DNA of 64,000 nucleotides from Isoetes taiwanensis (GCA_021234155.1 JAJEKV010000051.1:4966698-5030697), one strand, 5' to 3'; positions 1 through 10,340 are shown, counted from the stretch's first letter. A program made the numbers and translations. The notes: generated from the sequence alone by a model not told the origin.

Positions 1-27
1 CGTCCATGGATTGTTGGCCCTCACCCT

Positions 28-235
28 TAACATGGACTTCTGTGTTTTAAGAAAGGCGGTTGGTCTAGTGGTAAGGGTGCAGAGTTTGAGAAACAATATC
101 CGGTTGGTCAGTGGTAAACCAAAAATTTTGTCCACCAACTTGGGAGCTTTTGAGGCCAAGGCCCGCGGGCGGCCGAGATCAAGCCACGTGGCGCATCCTT
201 TGTCGATGGGGTGGAGTTACTAACTCACTCACTCA
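28..235 (+). repeat. tRNA-like SINE head and body, copy 1
   Basis: Copy of the window's main tRNA-derived repeat. The A-box-like TGGTCTAGTGG starts at 61. The B-box region near 112 is degraded. The body contains the shared GTGGTAAACCAAAAA and ACTTGGGAGCTTTTG stretches and the CCACGTGG G-box near 185. It ends in ACTC repeats, as in the other copies. Pol III type-2 promoter boxes are known SINE hallmarks; whether this copy is transcribed is unknown. Confidence 0.7.
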
Positions 236-361
236 CTCGCGGGCGCTATTCTTTTATTGTATAAGATAGGAGATAGGACTAGAAAGGGCCCGGCTGACGT
301 CCTTTTCTTTGCTCCTTTCCTCGGCTCGTCGACCTCATTGACTTCATCGATTTAGGCCCAC
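236..361 (+). repeat. GC-rich CTCGGC module of composite repeat
   Basis: Follows the tRNA-like body. It carries CCTCGGCTCG and GGCCCACCCACGTGCC, which recur after other copies of the body (near 2050, 8200, 10380 and 60220). No coding signal is seen. It is one module of the composite repeat rather than a separate gene. Confidence 0.6.
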
Positions 362-545
362 CCACGTGCCTATCCCTCTCCTCTCTCTCCTCTCTCCTAT
401 CTTCCCTCTCTCCTCTCTTCTCTCTCCTCTCTCTTCCTCATCTCCCCCTCTCTCTCTCTTCCTCTCCTCTCTTCCTCTCTTTTCTATTTTCTCTCTCTCC
501 TCTTCTCCACTCTCTTCTCTCTCCTCTTCCTCACTCTCTTCTCTC
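362..545 (+). repeat. CT-rich microsatellite tract
   Basis: Almost pure pyrimidine on the plus strand, an irregular mix of CT, CCT and TTC steps. The Leu/Ser/Pro open frame across it is a composition artefact. Confidence 0.9.
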
Positions 546-584
546 TGGCTTTTTTTTTAAAACGTTTCTGAAGGTTCTGGGATC

Positions 585-1000
585 GCCGGAGACGAATAGA
601 TGTTACCGCGAGCATTTGCAACACTCCATAACATTCTATTTTGAGCATTTGCAAAGTTTCAAAAAATTTTCTATTTTAAGTGAGCTTTCTATTTTAGGCT
701 AGAAATTGCTTACCCGCGACATACAGAACATTCGAACATTCTATTTTGAACATTTGCAAGTTTCAAAAACCTTCTATTTTAGTGAAACTTTCTATTTTAG
801 GCGAAATTGCTTACCATGAGCACAGAACGTCCACCAACCCATTCTATTTTGAGCATTCCCAAAGTTTCAAAAACTTCTATTTTAAATGACTTTTCTATTC
901 TTAGGCGAGGTGCTTACTCATGAGCATCTGGAACATTCAGGACATTCCAAGGAGGTTCTGGAACATTTCTAGGACGCATCCTAGAGTATCCTTGGATTAA
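585..1000 (+). repeat. TTCTATTTT/GAACATTC minisatellite block
   Basis: Four or five imperfect tandem units of roughly 80-100 bp. Each has GAACATTC, TTCTATTTTGAGCATTTGC, AAAGTTTCAAAAACTTTC and a GCTTACC step. The same unit recurs at 1241-1830 and 9313-10060. Paired GAA and TTC triplets give many partial heat-shock-element-like sites. No coding sequence. Confidence 0.85.
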
Positions 1001-1002
1001 TT

Positions 1003-1065
1003 AATTTGACCTTAACTAAGCATGGACTTCCTATTATTTAAGAAAGGCTGGTTGGTCTGGTGATA
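1003..1065 (+). repeat. Truncated tRNA-like head, copy 2
   Basis: Has the leader CCTTAACTAAGCATGGACTTC and an A-box-like TGGTCTGGTG near 1053. It stops at about 1065, where CT repeat begins, so the B-box and body are missing. Confidence 0.65.
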
Positions 1066-1240
1066 AAGGCTCTCCTCTCCTCTTATCTCTCTTCCTCTAT
1101 TCCTCTCTCTCCTCTCTTGCTCTCTCGCTCTCTCTGTGTCTCCTCTCCTCTTTCCTCCTCTCCTCTTTCTCTCCTCTTTTACATCTCTCTGCCCTCTCCT
1201 CTCTCTCTCCCCTTTCCTTCTCTCTCTATCTCTGCTCTCA
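1066..1240 (+). repeat. CT-rich microsatellite tract
   Basis: Polypyrimidine tract directly joined to truncated head copy 2. No gene. Confidence 0.88.
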
Positions 1241-1830
1241 AAGTTTGTAAACTTTTGTTTTAGACCTCTTTTGTACTTTCTATTTTAGGGTGAGATGCTT
1301 ACCCTAGAGTATTTTGAAACGATACAGCAAACTTTCTATTTTAGAGAATGAAACTTTCTATTTTAAATGAGGTGCTTACCTTTGACATTGCAACATTCAG
1401 AACGTTCCTATTTTGAGCATTTGCAAAGTTTCAAAAAACTTTCTATTTTGGACTGAAGTGCTTGCCATGAGCACACAGAACATTCCATAACATTCCTATT
1501 TTGAGCACTTGCAAAGTTTCCAAATAAACTTTTATTTTTGGACTGCAACTTTCTGTTTCTAGGCGGGGTCCGCGCCCATGAGCATCGGAACATTCGAACA
1601 TTCTACTTTGAACATTTGCAAAGTTTCAAAAACCTTCTATTTTATTTGGCTTTCTATTTTAGGCGGGGTACTTACCATGAGCACAGTCCACAACATTCTA
1701 TTTGAGCATTGCAAAGTTTCAAAAACTTCTATTTTATTTGAACTTTCTATTTTCAAATTGAGGTGCTTACTCATGAGAGACATTCAAGAGTTTCCTAGAA
1801 CATTACAGAACATCCTAAATATCAGATGGT
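1241..1830 (+). repeat. TTCTATTTT/GAACATTC minisatellite block
   Basis: Second block of the same minisatellite as 585-1000, about six units. It leads straight into tRNA-like copy 3, the same module order as at 9313-10340. Confidence 0.85.
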
Positions 1831-1834
1831 GGGC

Positions 1835-2045
1835 TGACCTTAACTAAGCATAGACTTCCTATTATTTCAAGAAAAATGGTTGGTCTAGTGGTAAGGTAGA
1901 AGTTTGGGAGGCAATGTCAAGTTCCAAGTCTAGGTAAACCAAAAGTTTGTCCACCAAACTTGGGAGCTTTTGAGGCCAAGGCCTGAGGCCGGCCCAGTCA
2001 AGCCACGTGGCGCATCCTCCACCGTCAGGATTGGTCGTGATACTC
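1835..2045 (+). repeat. tRNA-like SINE head and body, copy 3
   Basis: A-box TGGTCTAGTGG at 1881, a weakened B-box GTTCCAAGTC near 1920, the shared body with ACTTGGGAGCTTTTGAG, and the G-box CCACGTGG near 2002. The interval between the boxes is less G-rich than in later copies. Confidence 0.72.
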
Positions 2046-2205
2046 ACTCTCCTGAGCAGACGAGGCAGGCAGACTCCACACCATTCCTCGCTGGCGGCCT
2101 CCGGCCCGGCCTCGCCTCAATCTGGGCCCACCCATGCCCTTCTTTTGTATTCCTCGCTCGGCCCGTCTCCGGCCAGCCTCGCCTCGATTAGACCCCATTT
2201 CCCTT
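2046..2205 (+). repeat. GC-rich CTCGGC module
   Basis: Carries CCTCGCTGGC, GGCCCACCCATGCCC and CGCCTCGATT, matching the module after other bodies. Open frames here run into the CT tract and are not supported as genes. Confidence 0.6.
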
Positions 2206-4327
2206 TTGTAGCGTCTCTCTCTCCTCTCTCTGCTCTCTCTCTCCTTCTCTCTCTACTCTCTATTCTCTCTTTCTCTTCTCTCCTCTCTCTATATCTTCTG
2301 CGCTCTCCTCTTCTCTCTCTCCTCCTCTCTCTCCAACCTTCCTTCTCTCTATTTTCTCTCTCTTCTCTCTCTTCCTCTCCTCCTCTCTCTTGAACTCTCT
2401 TCTCTCTCTTCCCTCTCATCTCTCTTCTCTCTCTCTTTTATCCACCCTCTCTCTCCTCTCCTCTCTCTTCTCCTCTCTCCTCTCTATCTCTCGGTTTCTC
2501 TATCATCTATCTTCTCTCCACCATCTCTTTAATCCTCTTTTTCTTCTTCCTCCTCCTCTCTCTCCCTCTCTCTCCTCCTTCTTCTCCTTTCTCCTATCTC
2601 CTCTTCCCCTCTCTCTCCTCTCGTCTCTGTCTTCTCTCTCCCCCCTCCTCTCCTCCTCTCCTCTCTCTATTTCCTCTGTCTCTCTTTCATCTCTCTTCTC
2701 CTCCTCCTCTCTCCTCCCAGCAATTTCTCCTCTCTCTCCTGTAACTTTCTCTCTCTTTTCTATTCCTCTCTCTCTCTTCTTCCTCCTCTCTCTTCCCTTT
2801 CCTTTCTCTCCTCTCCTCCTATCTCCTCCCTCTCTCCTCTCTCTCTTCTCTTCCCTCTCTTCTCTCTCTCTCCTCTGTCTCTTCTCTCCTTCTCTCTCAC
2901 TCCCTCTTTCCTCTCTCTTCTCCTCCTCTGTGTTCTCTCCCCTTCTTTCTCTCTCCCCCTATCCTCTCCTCTCTCCTCTCTTGCATCTCTCTTTCCTCTT
3001 CATCTCTCTCCTCTCTCCTCTCTCATCTCTCCCCTTTTTTATTCTCCTCTCCCTATCTCTCTCCTCTCTCCTCTGTTTCTCCCTCTCTTTCCTCTCCTCT
3101 CTCTCCTCTCCTCTCTCTCTCCTCTCCTCTTCCTCTCCTTTCTCTCTTCTCTCTCTCTCTCTTGTTCTCTTCTTTTCCTTCTCTCTTTCATCTCTCTCTC
3201 TCTCTCCTCTCTCCTCTCTCCTCTCTCCCTCTCTCTTCTTTCCCTCTCTCTTTCCTCTCTCTCTTTCTCCTCTCTCTTTCTCTCCTCTCTCCTCTCTGCT
3301 CTCCTCTCGCTCCTCCTCCTCTCTTTCTCTCTCCTCCCTCCTCTCTTTATCCCACTCCTCTCTCTTCTTTCTCTTCCTCTCCCTCTCTTTGTCTCTCTCT
3401 CCTCTCTTCCCTCTCTCTTCTTTCTCTTAGCTCTCCTTTCCCTATCTTTCTCTCTCTTCTCTCCTCTCTCTCCCTCCTGTCCTTTCTTTCTCTCTCCTCT
3501 CTTTCTCTCCTCTCTCTCTCATCTCTCTTCTTTTCCTCTCCCTCTCCTCTTTTCTTCCCTCTTTCTTCTCTCTCTTCCCTCTCCTCCCTCCTCTTTCTCT
3601 CTCACTCTCTTTGTTTCTCTCTCTCCTCCTCTCTCCCCTCTCCCTCTGTCTCTATTCTCTCTCCTCCTCTCTTTGTCTCTCCTCTCTCCTTGCTCTCTCT
3701 CTCTCCTCTCTTCCATCCTTCTTCCTCTCTCTTCTCTCTCCTCCCATGCTCCTTCTCTCTCTCTCTATTTTCTCTCTCCTCTCTATTTCTCTCTCTCTTC
3801 TCTCCCTCTTCCTCTCTCTTCTCTCTCTCCTCTCTCTCTCCTCTCTCTCATCTCTCTTCTTTCCCTCTCTCTCCCCTCTCTCTTCCCTGCTTCCCTTTCT
3901 CTTCTCTCCTCTCTCTTCCCTCTTCCCTCTTCCCTCCTCTCCTCTCTCTTCTCTCTCTCTCCTCTACTCCTCTCCTCCTCTCTCCCTATCTCTCTCCTCC
4001 TCTCTCTCTGTTTCTCCCCTCTCTCCTATCTCCTCTCTCCTCTCCCTATCTCTCCTCCTCTCTCCTCCTCTCCTGCTCCTCCCTCTCCTCTCTTCTCTCT
4101 CTTTTCCTCTCCTCTCTCCTCTCTCCTCTCTCCTCCTCTCTCCTCCTCCTCCTCTCCTGTCTCTCCTCTCTCTCTGCTTTTCTCCCCTCTCTGTCTCCTG
4201 TCTCTCCTCCACCTCTCTGTCTCTGTTTCTATAACCACCTCTCTCTGCAGCTTTCTCTCTCTTTTCTATTTCTCTCCTCTCTCCTCCTCTCCCTCTCTCT
4301 ATCTCCTCTCCTCTCTCCTATCTCCTT
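2206..4327 (+). repeat. 2.1 kb CT-rich microsatellite tract
   Basis: One of the longest polypyrimidine stretches of the window, nearly free of purines on the plus strand. It ends at 4327, where a LINE fragment begins. All long frames inside (Ser/Leu/Pro-rich on plus, Arg/Glu-rich on minus) come from the repeat. Confidence 0.93.
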
Positions 4328-5559
4328 TTATCTTGATGATGTAGTTTCTTTTATCACGCTCTGTGCGAGCATCTGAAGCATTTAGATGCTTTGGCCTACT
4401 TTTGCGATCAGAAGGTATGGTGAATATGACAAGGGCAAGTGATAGTTTTGGAGCTAACAAAGTAGAGCATCACTTAAATTTTACTTTGAGGCTGTGTGTG
4501 GAGATTGTAACCTCATATAAATATTTGGGGATACATGTAGACAAAGGCCTGGTTGGAATCTTGCTGTTGAACATATGGTAAATGGGGGCTCAAAACTTCT
4601 CCCCATACGTAGAAGTGGGAAAGCAGAAATATAGGATTTCAATTTGAAGCGGACTTTGTTTTCGTGTCTTGGTACAACTTGATTCTCTATGTGGATGTGG
4701 TGTGGGGGTCGGTTTATCTTCTGTGATTCTTGGAAAAAATTGAGAAGGTGCAAAAAAAATTCTTGGCGGGCTGGGAACTAGGCTCCAAACCCCCATATGT
4801 TGTCTTTGCTTGTGGGGCCTTGGTACTTGATGCCTATGGGCTGAGCTTTTATGTAGGATACTCACATATCTCACATGAGTACAATTTGATATGGCGGAAA
4901 GCTTACCAGGCGTGCATTGGAGACAAGAGATAGGGGTGATATCTTGAACGCATTGTAGAATGGGCAGTAAGTTTAGATATTCATTGCTGCGAGAAATGGT
5001 CGAACATTTGGGGATCATTTTTGACATCTCATTAGAAGGCGGAGGTTCGGAAGCAAAAATTCTCTGATATATGAATCCACGCTTCAAGAGGCCAAGTATC
5101 TTAAAGAAGGTGTATCTTTAAGAGCAGAGACACATGATAAGCAGGATGCGACTTGAAACTCCTACCAGTTAGGGGGTTGAGGTAGAGGCGTTGGGTAATC
5201 GCGCCAGGTTGGTGTCTGGTATAGCGTATGGGAAGTTGAGATAGAAGCACATGCGTCATAAGATAGCCGTCATACAATAGGGCTCGCCATAAGCATGACA
5301 TTCGTCCGACTGTTCTTTAAATTTTGACTTACACAGAAACAAAGTTAGAAGTATTTGAAAAGAGAGTATTAAGCGCGGAGAAACGATTCGTGCTAAAAGA
5401 AATTAATGTTATAATTGATGAGGGATAGAAGTCTAATACATTATGTCGGAGGATGCATTAGAACAGCCTTCCTATAATGTTGAGTGTACATATTTGAGCG
5501 TCTCATAGACACGGTGATTAGCAGGCGATACTAAAATACATTTCATTTCATTTCATTTC
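4328..5559 (+). mobile_element. 5'-truncated LINE fragment (LINE-a)
   Basis: Begins inside the CT tract at the reverse transcriptase catalytic motif, read as LDDVV in place of YADDVV. It continues with a frame-shifted stretch containing SYKYLGIHVDKG, which matches SYKYLGLIF of LINE-c (33457-34929). The rest of the C-terminal region is heavily damaged. The 3' end is a run of CATTT units (5540-5559), then CT repeat resumes. It is a dead copy of the same family as LINE-b and LINE-c. Confidence 0.75.
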
Positions 5560-5787
5560 TCCTCTCTCCTCTCTCCTCTCTCTCCTCTCTCTCACATTTC
5601 TCCGCTCTGTCTCCTATCTCTCTCCTCTCTCTGTCTCCTATTTCTCTATCTCCTATTTCTCTCCTCTCTCTCTATTTCTCCCCTCTCTCTCTGCCTTTCT
5701 CTCTTTTCTGTTCTCTCTCTCTCCTCTTCTCCCTCCTCTCTCTTCTCTCTCCTCTCTCCTCTCTCCCTCCTCTCTCTTCTCTCTAGC
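5560..5787 (+). repeat. CT-rich microsatellite tract
   Basis: Continuation of the CT tract on the 3' side of LINE-a, consistent with the LINE having landed inside one tract. Followed by TTTTTTTAGAACATTTC. Confidence 0.88.
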
Positions 5788-6205
5788 TTTTTTTAGAACA
5801 TTTCAAAGGTTCTAGGATCATCAAGGTTTTAATTACCCAAGGAATTTTCATTGCCCATAACATTCTAACTAGGAGCATGGACTTCAAAAATTATTTTCTA
5901 TTTTTGGTTGGAAACTTGGTATTTTTTGGGGGGTTAACCCCAATGTCTCACGGTTCAAGTCCGTGGTTTTCAAAAATTTTGTTCTCCAAACTTGGGGAGC
6001 TTTAGGGGCTCCTTTTCTCTCTTAGGCTCGTGATTTCTCAACATTCCGCCTCGGGCATTTGTAAAGATTTCAAAAAGGCTTCTATTTTTTAATTTGAAAC
6101 TCTATTTTCCGGAGGTTCTTTCATGACTCCCATTCTAGGACTCAATCTCCTCTTTAGAACATTCTCTCCTAGGTCCTCTCATAGCACCCTGAGCACGGAA
6201 CCCAC
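5788..6205 (+). repeat. Degenerate tRNA-like repeat and spacer
   Basis: Contains the unit-end signature (GGTTCTAGGATCATCAAGG near 5808), a decayed leader, a G-rich interval and a well-kept B-box GGTTCAAGTCC at 5952-5962. Then come the body fragment CCAAACTTGGGGAGC and a TTCTATTTT unit. The A-box is not recognisable. No gene. Confidence 0.65.
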
Positions 6206-7475
6206 CCATGTGCCCTTTCCCTTTTCCTCCCTCTCTCTATCTCTCTTCTTTCTCCTCTGTTTCCCCTCTTCTATCTCTCTCTCCTCTCTCTCTCTCATTC
6301 TCTCTCTTCCCTCTCTCTCCTCTCTCCCTATTTCTCCCCTCTCTCTCTCTCTTGAATTTCCATTCTTCTCTCTCTTCTCTCCTCCTCTCTTCTCTCTCTT
6401 CTCTCTCCTCTCTCTCTCTCTTCTCCTCTCTTTCTCTCTCTCTCTCTCTCTCTTCTCTCTCTTTCCCTCTCTCTCTCTTTCCTCTCCTCTTTCTTTCTTC
6501 TCTTTTCTATTCCTCTCTCTCTTTCTCTTCTCCCCTCTCTCTCCTTCTCTTCCTCTCTCTATTCCCTCTTCTCTCTCTCTTCCCTCTTTCCTCTCTCTTT
6601 TCTCTTCCTCCGACCTCTCTCTCTAGGTCTTCTCTCTCCCTCCCCTCTATCTCCTCTCTTCTCTCCCTCTTTCTCTTTTCTCTCTCCTCTCTCTTCTCTC
6701 TCTCCCTCTCTCTAATCTGTCTTTAATCTATCTTTCTCTCTCTTCTCTCTATGTCTCTCTCTCTCTCTCTATCTCTCTCTCCTCTTCCCTCTCCTCTCTC
6801 TTCTCTCTCTCCCCTCTCTCCTCTCTCCCTTTCTATCTCTCTCTCTATGTTTCTCTCTCTCCCCTCTTTCTCTCTCTCTCCTCCCTTCTTCTCTCTCTCC
6901 TCTCTTCTCTCTCCTCTCCTCTCTTCTCTCTCTCTTTCCGTCTATTTCCTTCTTCTCTCTCCTATCTCTCTCCTTTCTCCTCTCTCTACTATCTCTCCTC
7001 TCTCCCCCTCTTTTCCTTTTTTCTCTCTTCTCTCTCCTCTCTTTCTCTCTCTCTCTGTCTTTCTCTCTTCTCTCTTCTCTTTTCTCCTCTCCTCTCTCTC
7101 CTCTCTCCTCTCTCTCTTCTCTCTCTCTCTCTCTCTCTCCTCTCCTTTCTTTTCCTTCTCTCTCTCCTCTCTCTCTCCTCTCCCTCTTTCTCTCCCCCTC
7201 TCTCTTTCTCTTCCTCTTTTCCTCTCTCTCTTTTCCTCCTCTCTCTTCTCTCTCCTCTCTTCTCTCTCTTCCCTCTCTCTTCCCCCTTCTCTTTCTCTTC
7301 TCCCTCCTCTCTCTCTCCCCTCTCTCCTCTCTCCTCTTCCTCTCTCTCTCTCTCCCCCTAACCTTCTCTCCTCTCTTTCTCCCCCCTCTCTCTTCTCTCT
7401 CCTCTCTCTCCCCCCTCCTCTTCTCTCCTCCTCCTCTCTCTCTCCCCTCTCTCTTCTCTCTCTTCTCTGTCCCAT
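6206..7475 (+). repeat. 1.27 kb CT-rich microsatellite tract
   Basis: Polypyrimidine on plus. The complementary Arg/Glu-rich frames are artefacts. Confidence 0.92.
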
Positions 7476-7483
7476 CTAACCTT

Positions 7484-7690
7484 CTAATTAGCCAATTTCC
7501 ATTGCCCCAGCCTTAACTAAGTATGGACTTCCCATTTTTTTCTTCTTCCCTCTTTTGGTCTAGTGGTTTGGGGGTTTGGGGGCAATGTCCTAGGGTTCAA
7601 GTCCATGGTAAATCAAAAAATTTTGTCTACCAAACTTGGGAGCTTTTGAGTGGCCTCTCTCTTTCCTAGCATAGATCAAAGCCCGTGGCG
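7484..7690 (+). repeat. tRNA-like SINE copy 4
   Basis: Leader CCTTAACTAAGTATGGACTTC, an A-box TGGTCTAGTGG starting near 7556, a G-rich interval, B-box GGTTCAAGTCC near 7591, and body GTCTACCAAACTTGGGAGC. The segment just before the A-box is CT-rich and altered relative to other copies. Confidence 0.72.
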
Positions 7691-7757
7691 GATGTTCTAG
7701 GAGCTTTTAGAAAATTCTAGCATCTTCATCTTCTAGAAGCTTCTAGAACTTTCAAGA
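7683..7757 (+). repeat. Direct repeat a with perfect 5-unit HSE-like array
   Basis: About 73 bp that recur identically at 7973-8045. Inside, at 7731-7753, lie five alternating TTC/GAA triplets with 2-bp spacing (TTC, GAA, TTC, GAA, TTC). This matches the heat-shock factor consensus of inverted nGAAn units exactly. No heat-shock gene is adjacent, so function is inference. Confidence 0.8.
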
Positions 7758-7857
7758 ATAATGGGCGTGGTCTTGTGCGTGGCTCTGGCCTTCTTCCTCC
7801 CGTCGATGGGGGTGGATTTACTCCACTCACTCACTCCTAACTTTCGGACACTATTTC

Positions 7858-7985
7858 TTTATGGGTTTTGGGGCAATGTCGAGTTCAAGTCCATGGTAAA
7901 TCAAAAAATTTTGTCCACCAAACTTGGAAGCTTTTGGGAGGCCAAAGGGTTCAGGGGCCGATCAGATCAAACCGTGGCGGATGTT
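7858..7985 (+). repeat. Partial tRNA-like body, copy 5
   Basis: Begins within the G-rich interval (GGGTTTTGGGGCAATGTC), has B-box-like GAGTTCAAGTCC near 7880 and the CCAAACTTGGAAGCTTTTGGG body. The A-box half is absent. It leads into direct repeat b, so 7.6-8.05 kb looks like a local duplication. Confidence 0.65.
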
Positions 7986-8045
7986 CTAGGAGCTTTTAGA
8001 AAATTCTAGCATCTTCATCTTCTAGAAGCTTCTAGAACTTTCAAG
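7973..8045 (+). repeat. Direct repeat b with perfect 5-unit HSE-like array
   Basis: Second identical copy of the 7683-7757 repeat. The five-unit TTC/GAA array is at 8020-8042. The identity implies recent duplication or conversion. Confidence 0.8.
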
Positions 8046-8046
8046 G

Positions 8047-8160
8047 ATCTGACGTCCCCGATCGCGCCACGTGGCGCCTTCTTCACCGTCGATGGGGGTG
8101 GATTTACTCACTCACTCACTCACTAACTCACTAACTCACGGACACTATTTCTTTATTATA
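8047..8160 (+). repeat. tRNA-like repeat body with palindromic G-box, copy 6
   Basis: Body only, without head. It carries a perfect 14-bp palindrome GCGCCACGTGGCGC at 8064-8077 around the G-box core CACGTG, then a run of ACTC repeats and the GACACTATTTCTTTATTATA tail seen in other copies. Confidence 0.7.
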
Positions 8161-8164
8161 TATA

Positions 8165-8390
8165 GACTTTGTCAAGGGCCCTTTTCTTTCACACCATTCC
8201 TCGGCTCGGCGGCCACCTCCACCAACGCTTTACCTTTTGAGCCCACCCACGCGGCCTTTTCTCTTGCACCCTTCCTCACCCCTTCTAGGGAACCTACGCC
8301 TCATTTGGACATCCTTGGGACTATTCCTCCTTTCGGCCTCGGCGGGCAGGCCTTCTTCAGTTTGGGTCACAGGTGGTGTGGGGTCTTCCC
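8165..8390 (+). repeat. GC-rich CTCGGC module
   Basis: Contains CCTCGGCTCGGCGGCC, GAGCCCACCCACG and TTTGGACATCCTTGGGACTA. The last recurs near 10705 and 60315. No gene supported. Confidence 0.65.
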
Positions 8391-8770
8391 TCAGATACAT
8401 ACTTACTACCAATTCCAAACCATCACACATTGAGGAGCTCAGTCACATTTACTACCAATTTCAAAGTATCATCCACTGGGAGTTTACTCACACTTACTAT
8501 AAACTCCAAAGTCTCATCCATTAAAAGCTGACTCACATTTATTACAGCGACTACTAATTTCAAACTATCACCCATTGGGAGCTTACCTACACTGAATTCC
8601 AAAGTACAACCCCTATATATTCAAGAATCAAGAAACTTTCCATGTAACTAAGCATCCATTGCTCAATCACCCATGAGGAGCATACTCACACATACAACCA
8701 TGAGGACTTATACCACATCTACACCCATGAGGACTTTTACCAGGAGTTTACTCACGCCTATTACCTCTAT
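8391..8770 (+). repeat. ACCAATTCCAAAGTATCACC minisatellite
   Basis: Imperfect tandem units of about 50-60 bp built from CACACTTACTACC, AATTCCAAAGTATC and CCCATTGGGAGC. The same units occur at 8963-9312, 10785-11460 and 60395-61110. Confidence 0.8.
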
Positions 8771-8962
8771 ATGTCCCCTCTCCTCTTTGTCCTCTCTCCT
8801 ATCTCTTCTCTCCCCCTTCTCTCTCTCTGCTTTCTCCTGTCTTTCTCCTCTCTTCTGTCTCCTCTCCCTCTATTTCTCCCCTCTTTCTCTATCTTTCTCT
8901 CTCTTCTCTATTTCTCTCTCTTCTCTCTCTTCCCTCTCCCCCTTCTCTCTCCTCTCTCTCTC
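8771..8962 (+). repeat. CT-rich microsatellite tract
   Basis: Short polypyrimidine tract inserted between two minisatellite blocks. No gene. Confidence 0.88.
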
Positions 8963-9312
8963 TAAAGTATTATCCATAAGGAGCCTACTTACACCTACTA
9001 CCATGCAAGTCCATATACACACATACCCTACTACCAATTCTAAAGTATCACTCATGAGGCCCTTACCACCTAACGATTACCAATTCCAAAGTATCACCTA
9101 TGAGGATCTTACTCACATCTACTGCACTCCATGGTATTTCACAGTCTTATTCACACATACTGCTCAACCCTCTATTCCATTACCAACAAAGTATCATTCA
9201 TGAGTAACATACTCACACATGCCCATGTGGCCACATCTACTACCTCTACTACCAATTCTATAGTGTGTCCATTCTAAAGTATCATCCATGTGAAGCTTAC
9301 ACACACCCATCA
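8963..9312 (+). repeat. ACCAATTCCAAAGTATCACC minisatellite
   Basis: Continuation of the 8391-8770 minisatellite after the CT tract, units of roughly 50-60 bp with CATGAGGAGC and CACACCTACTACC. Confidence 0.78.
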
Positions 9313-10060
9313 TACCCAGAATATTCTATTTTGAGCATTTGCAAGGTTTCAAGAAACTTTCTACTTTTAGACTGAGATGCTTCTAGAGCATAGGTGGTTG
9401 CCCTATAGCATCTGGAACACTCTAGAACATTCTATTTTGAGTTTTTGCAAAGTTTTAGCAAACTTTTCTGTTTTTAGACTACCGTACTTTCTATTTTTAG
9501 GCTGAGATGCTTACCTTAGAGCATCTGAAACATTCTAGGACATTCTATTTGAGTTTTTACAAAGTTTAAGCAAACTTTCTATTTTTAGACTGAAAGTTTC
9601 TACTTTTAGGCTGAGGTGTTTACCTTTGAGCATCTGCAACATTCCAGAACATTCTATTTTGAGCATTTGCAAAGTTTCAAAAACTTTCTATTTTTGGATT
9701 GAGGTGTTTACCCATGAGCATCTGCAACATTCCATAACATTCTATTTTGAGCATTTGCAAAGTTTCAAAAAACTTTCTATTTTTAGACTGAAACTTTCTA
9801 TACATTCTATTTTGAACATTTGCAAAGTTTCAAAAACCTTCTATTTTTAGACTGAAACTTTCTATTTTTAGACTGAGGTGCTTACCCATGAGCACCTGGA
9901 ACATTCCACAACATTCCATTTTGAGCATTTGCAAAGTTTCAAAAAAACTTTTATTTTTAGACTGAAACTTTCTATTTTTAGACTGAGGTCCTTACTCATA
10001 AGCATCTGGAACATTCTAGGACATTCCAAAAGATTCTAGAACATTCTAGAACATCCTAGA
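9313..10060 (+). repeat. TTCTATTTT/GAACATTC minisatellite, best-preserved block
   Basis: Eight or so units of about 80-95 bp, each with GAACATTCTATTTTGAGC, ATTTGCAAAGTTTC, AAAAACTTTCTATTTTTAG and ACTGAGGTGCTTACC. It ends in the HSE-like array at 10034-10051 and is followed by tRNA-like copy 7. Confidence 0.87.
10034..10051. promoter_or_regulatory. Heat-shock-element-like array
   Basis: TTCTAGAACATTCTAGAA: four alternating TTC/GAA units with exact 2-bp spacing, flanked by weaker units. It lies 97 bp upstream of the tRNA-like A-box at 10131. It matches the HSE consensus; activity is inferred only. Confidence 0.5.
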
Positions 10061-10074
10061 GTATCCTTGAATTA

Positions 10075-10340
10075 ATTAGACCCAGCCTTAACTAAGCATG
10101 GACTTCTTATTATTTTAAGAAAAGACTGGTTGGTCTAGTGGTAAGGGTGGGGGGTTTGGGGGGCAATGTCCAGGGTTCGAGTCCTTGGTAAACCAAAAAA
10201 AATTTGTCCACCAAACTTGGGAGCTTTTGAGAGGCCAAGTCCCACGGACGGTCCAGATCGCGCCACGTGGCGCCTCCTTTACCGTCGGATGGGCCGGATT
10301 TACTCACTCACTCACTCACTCACGGACGCTATTTCTTTAT
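10075..10340 (+). repeat. tRNA-like SINE head and body, copy 7 (reference copy)
   Basis: Best head in the window. A-box TGGTCTAGTGG is at 10131 and B-box GGTTCGAGTCC at 10174-10184. The T-arm can pair fully (CAGGG with CCTTG, one wobble). The interval between boxes is a G-run, so no usable anticodon stem exists and this is not a functional tRNA. The body has the palindromic G-box GCGCCACGTGGCGC at 10260-10273 and an ACTC repeat tail. Confidence 0.8.

Noticed and set aside
600-1000. CRISPR-like array
   Set aside because: Repeats are imperfect and 80-100 bp with no unique spacers of uniform size; plant nuclear minisatellite.
2390-4376. Long Ser/Leu/Pro-rich open frames (up to about 400 codons) on plus
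   Set aside because: They read CT-rich repeat, where stop codons can hardly arise on the pyrimidine strand. No domains or varied composition.
6942-7475. Arg/Glu-rich minus frames resembling charged nuclear proteins
   Set aside because: They are the GA-rich complement of CT tracts; equivalent frames occur at every tract.
10131-10200. Functional tRNA gene
   Set aside because: A-box, B-box and T-arm are present, but the anticodon arm is a G-run and no acceptor stem closes. tRNA-derived repeat instead.
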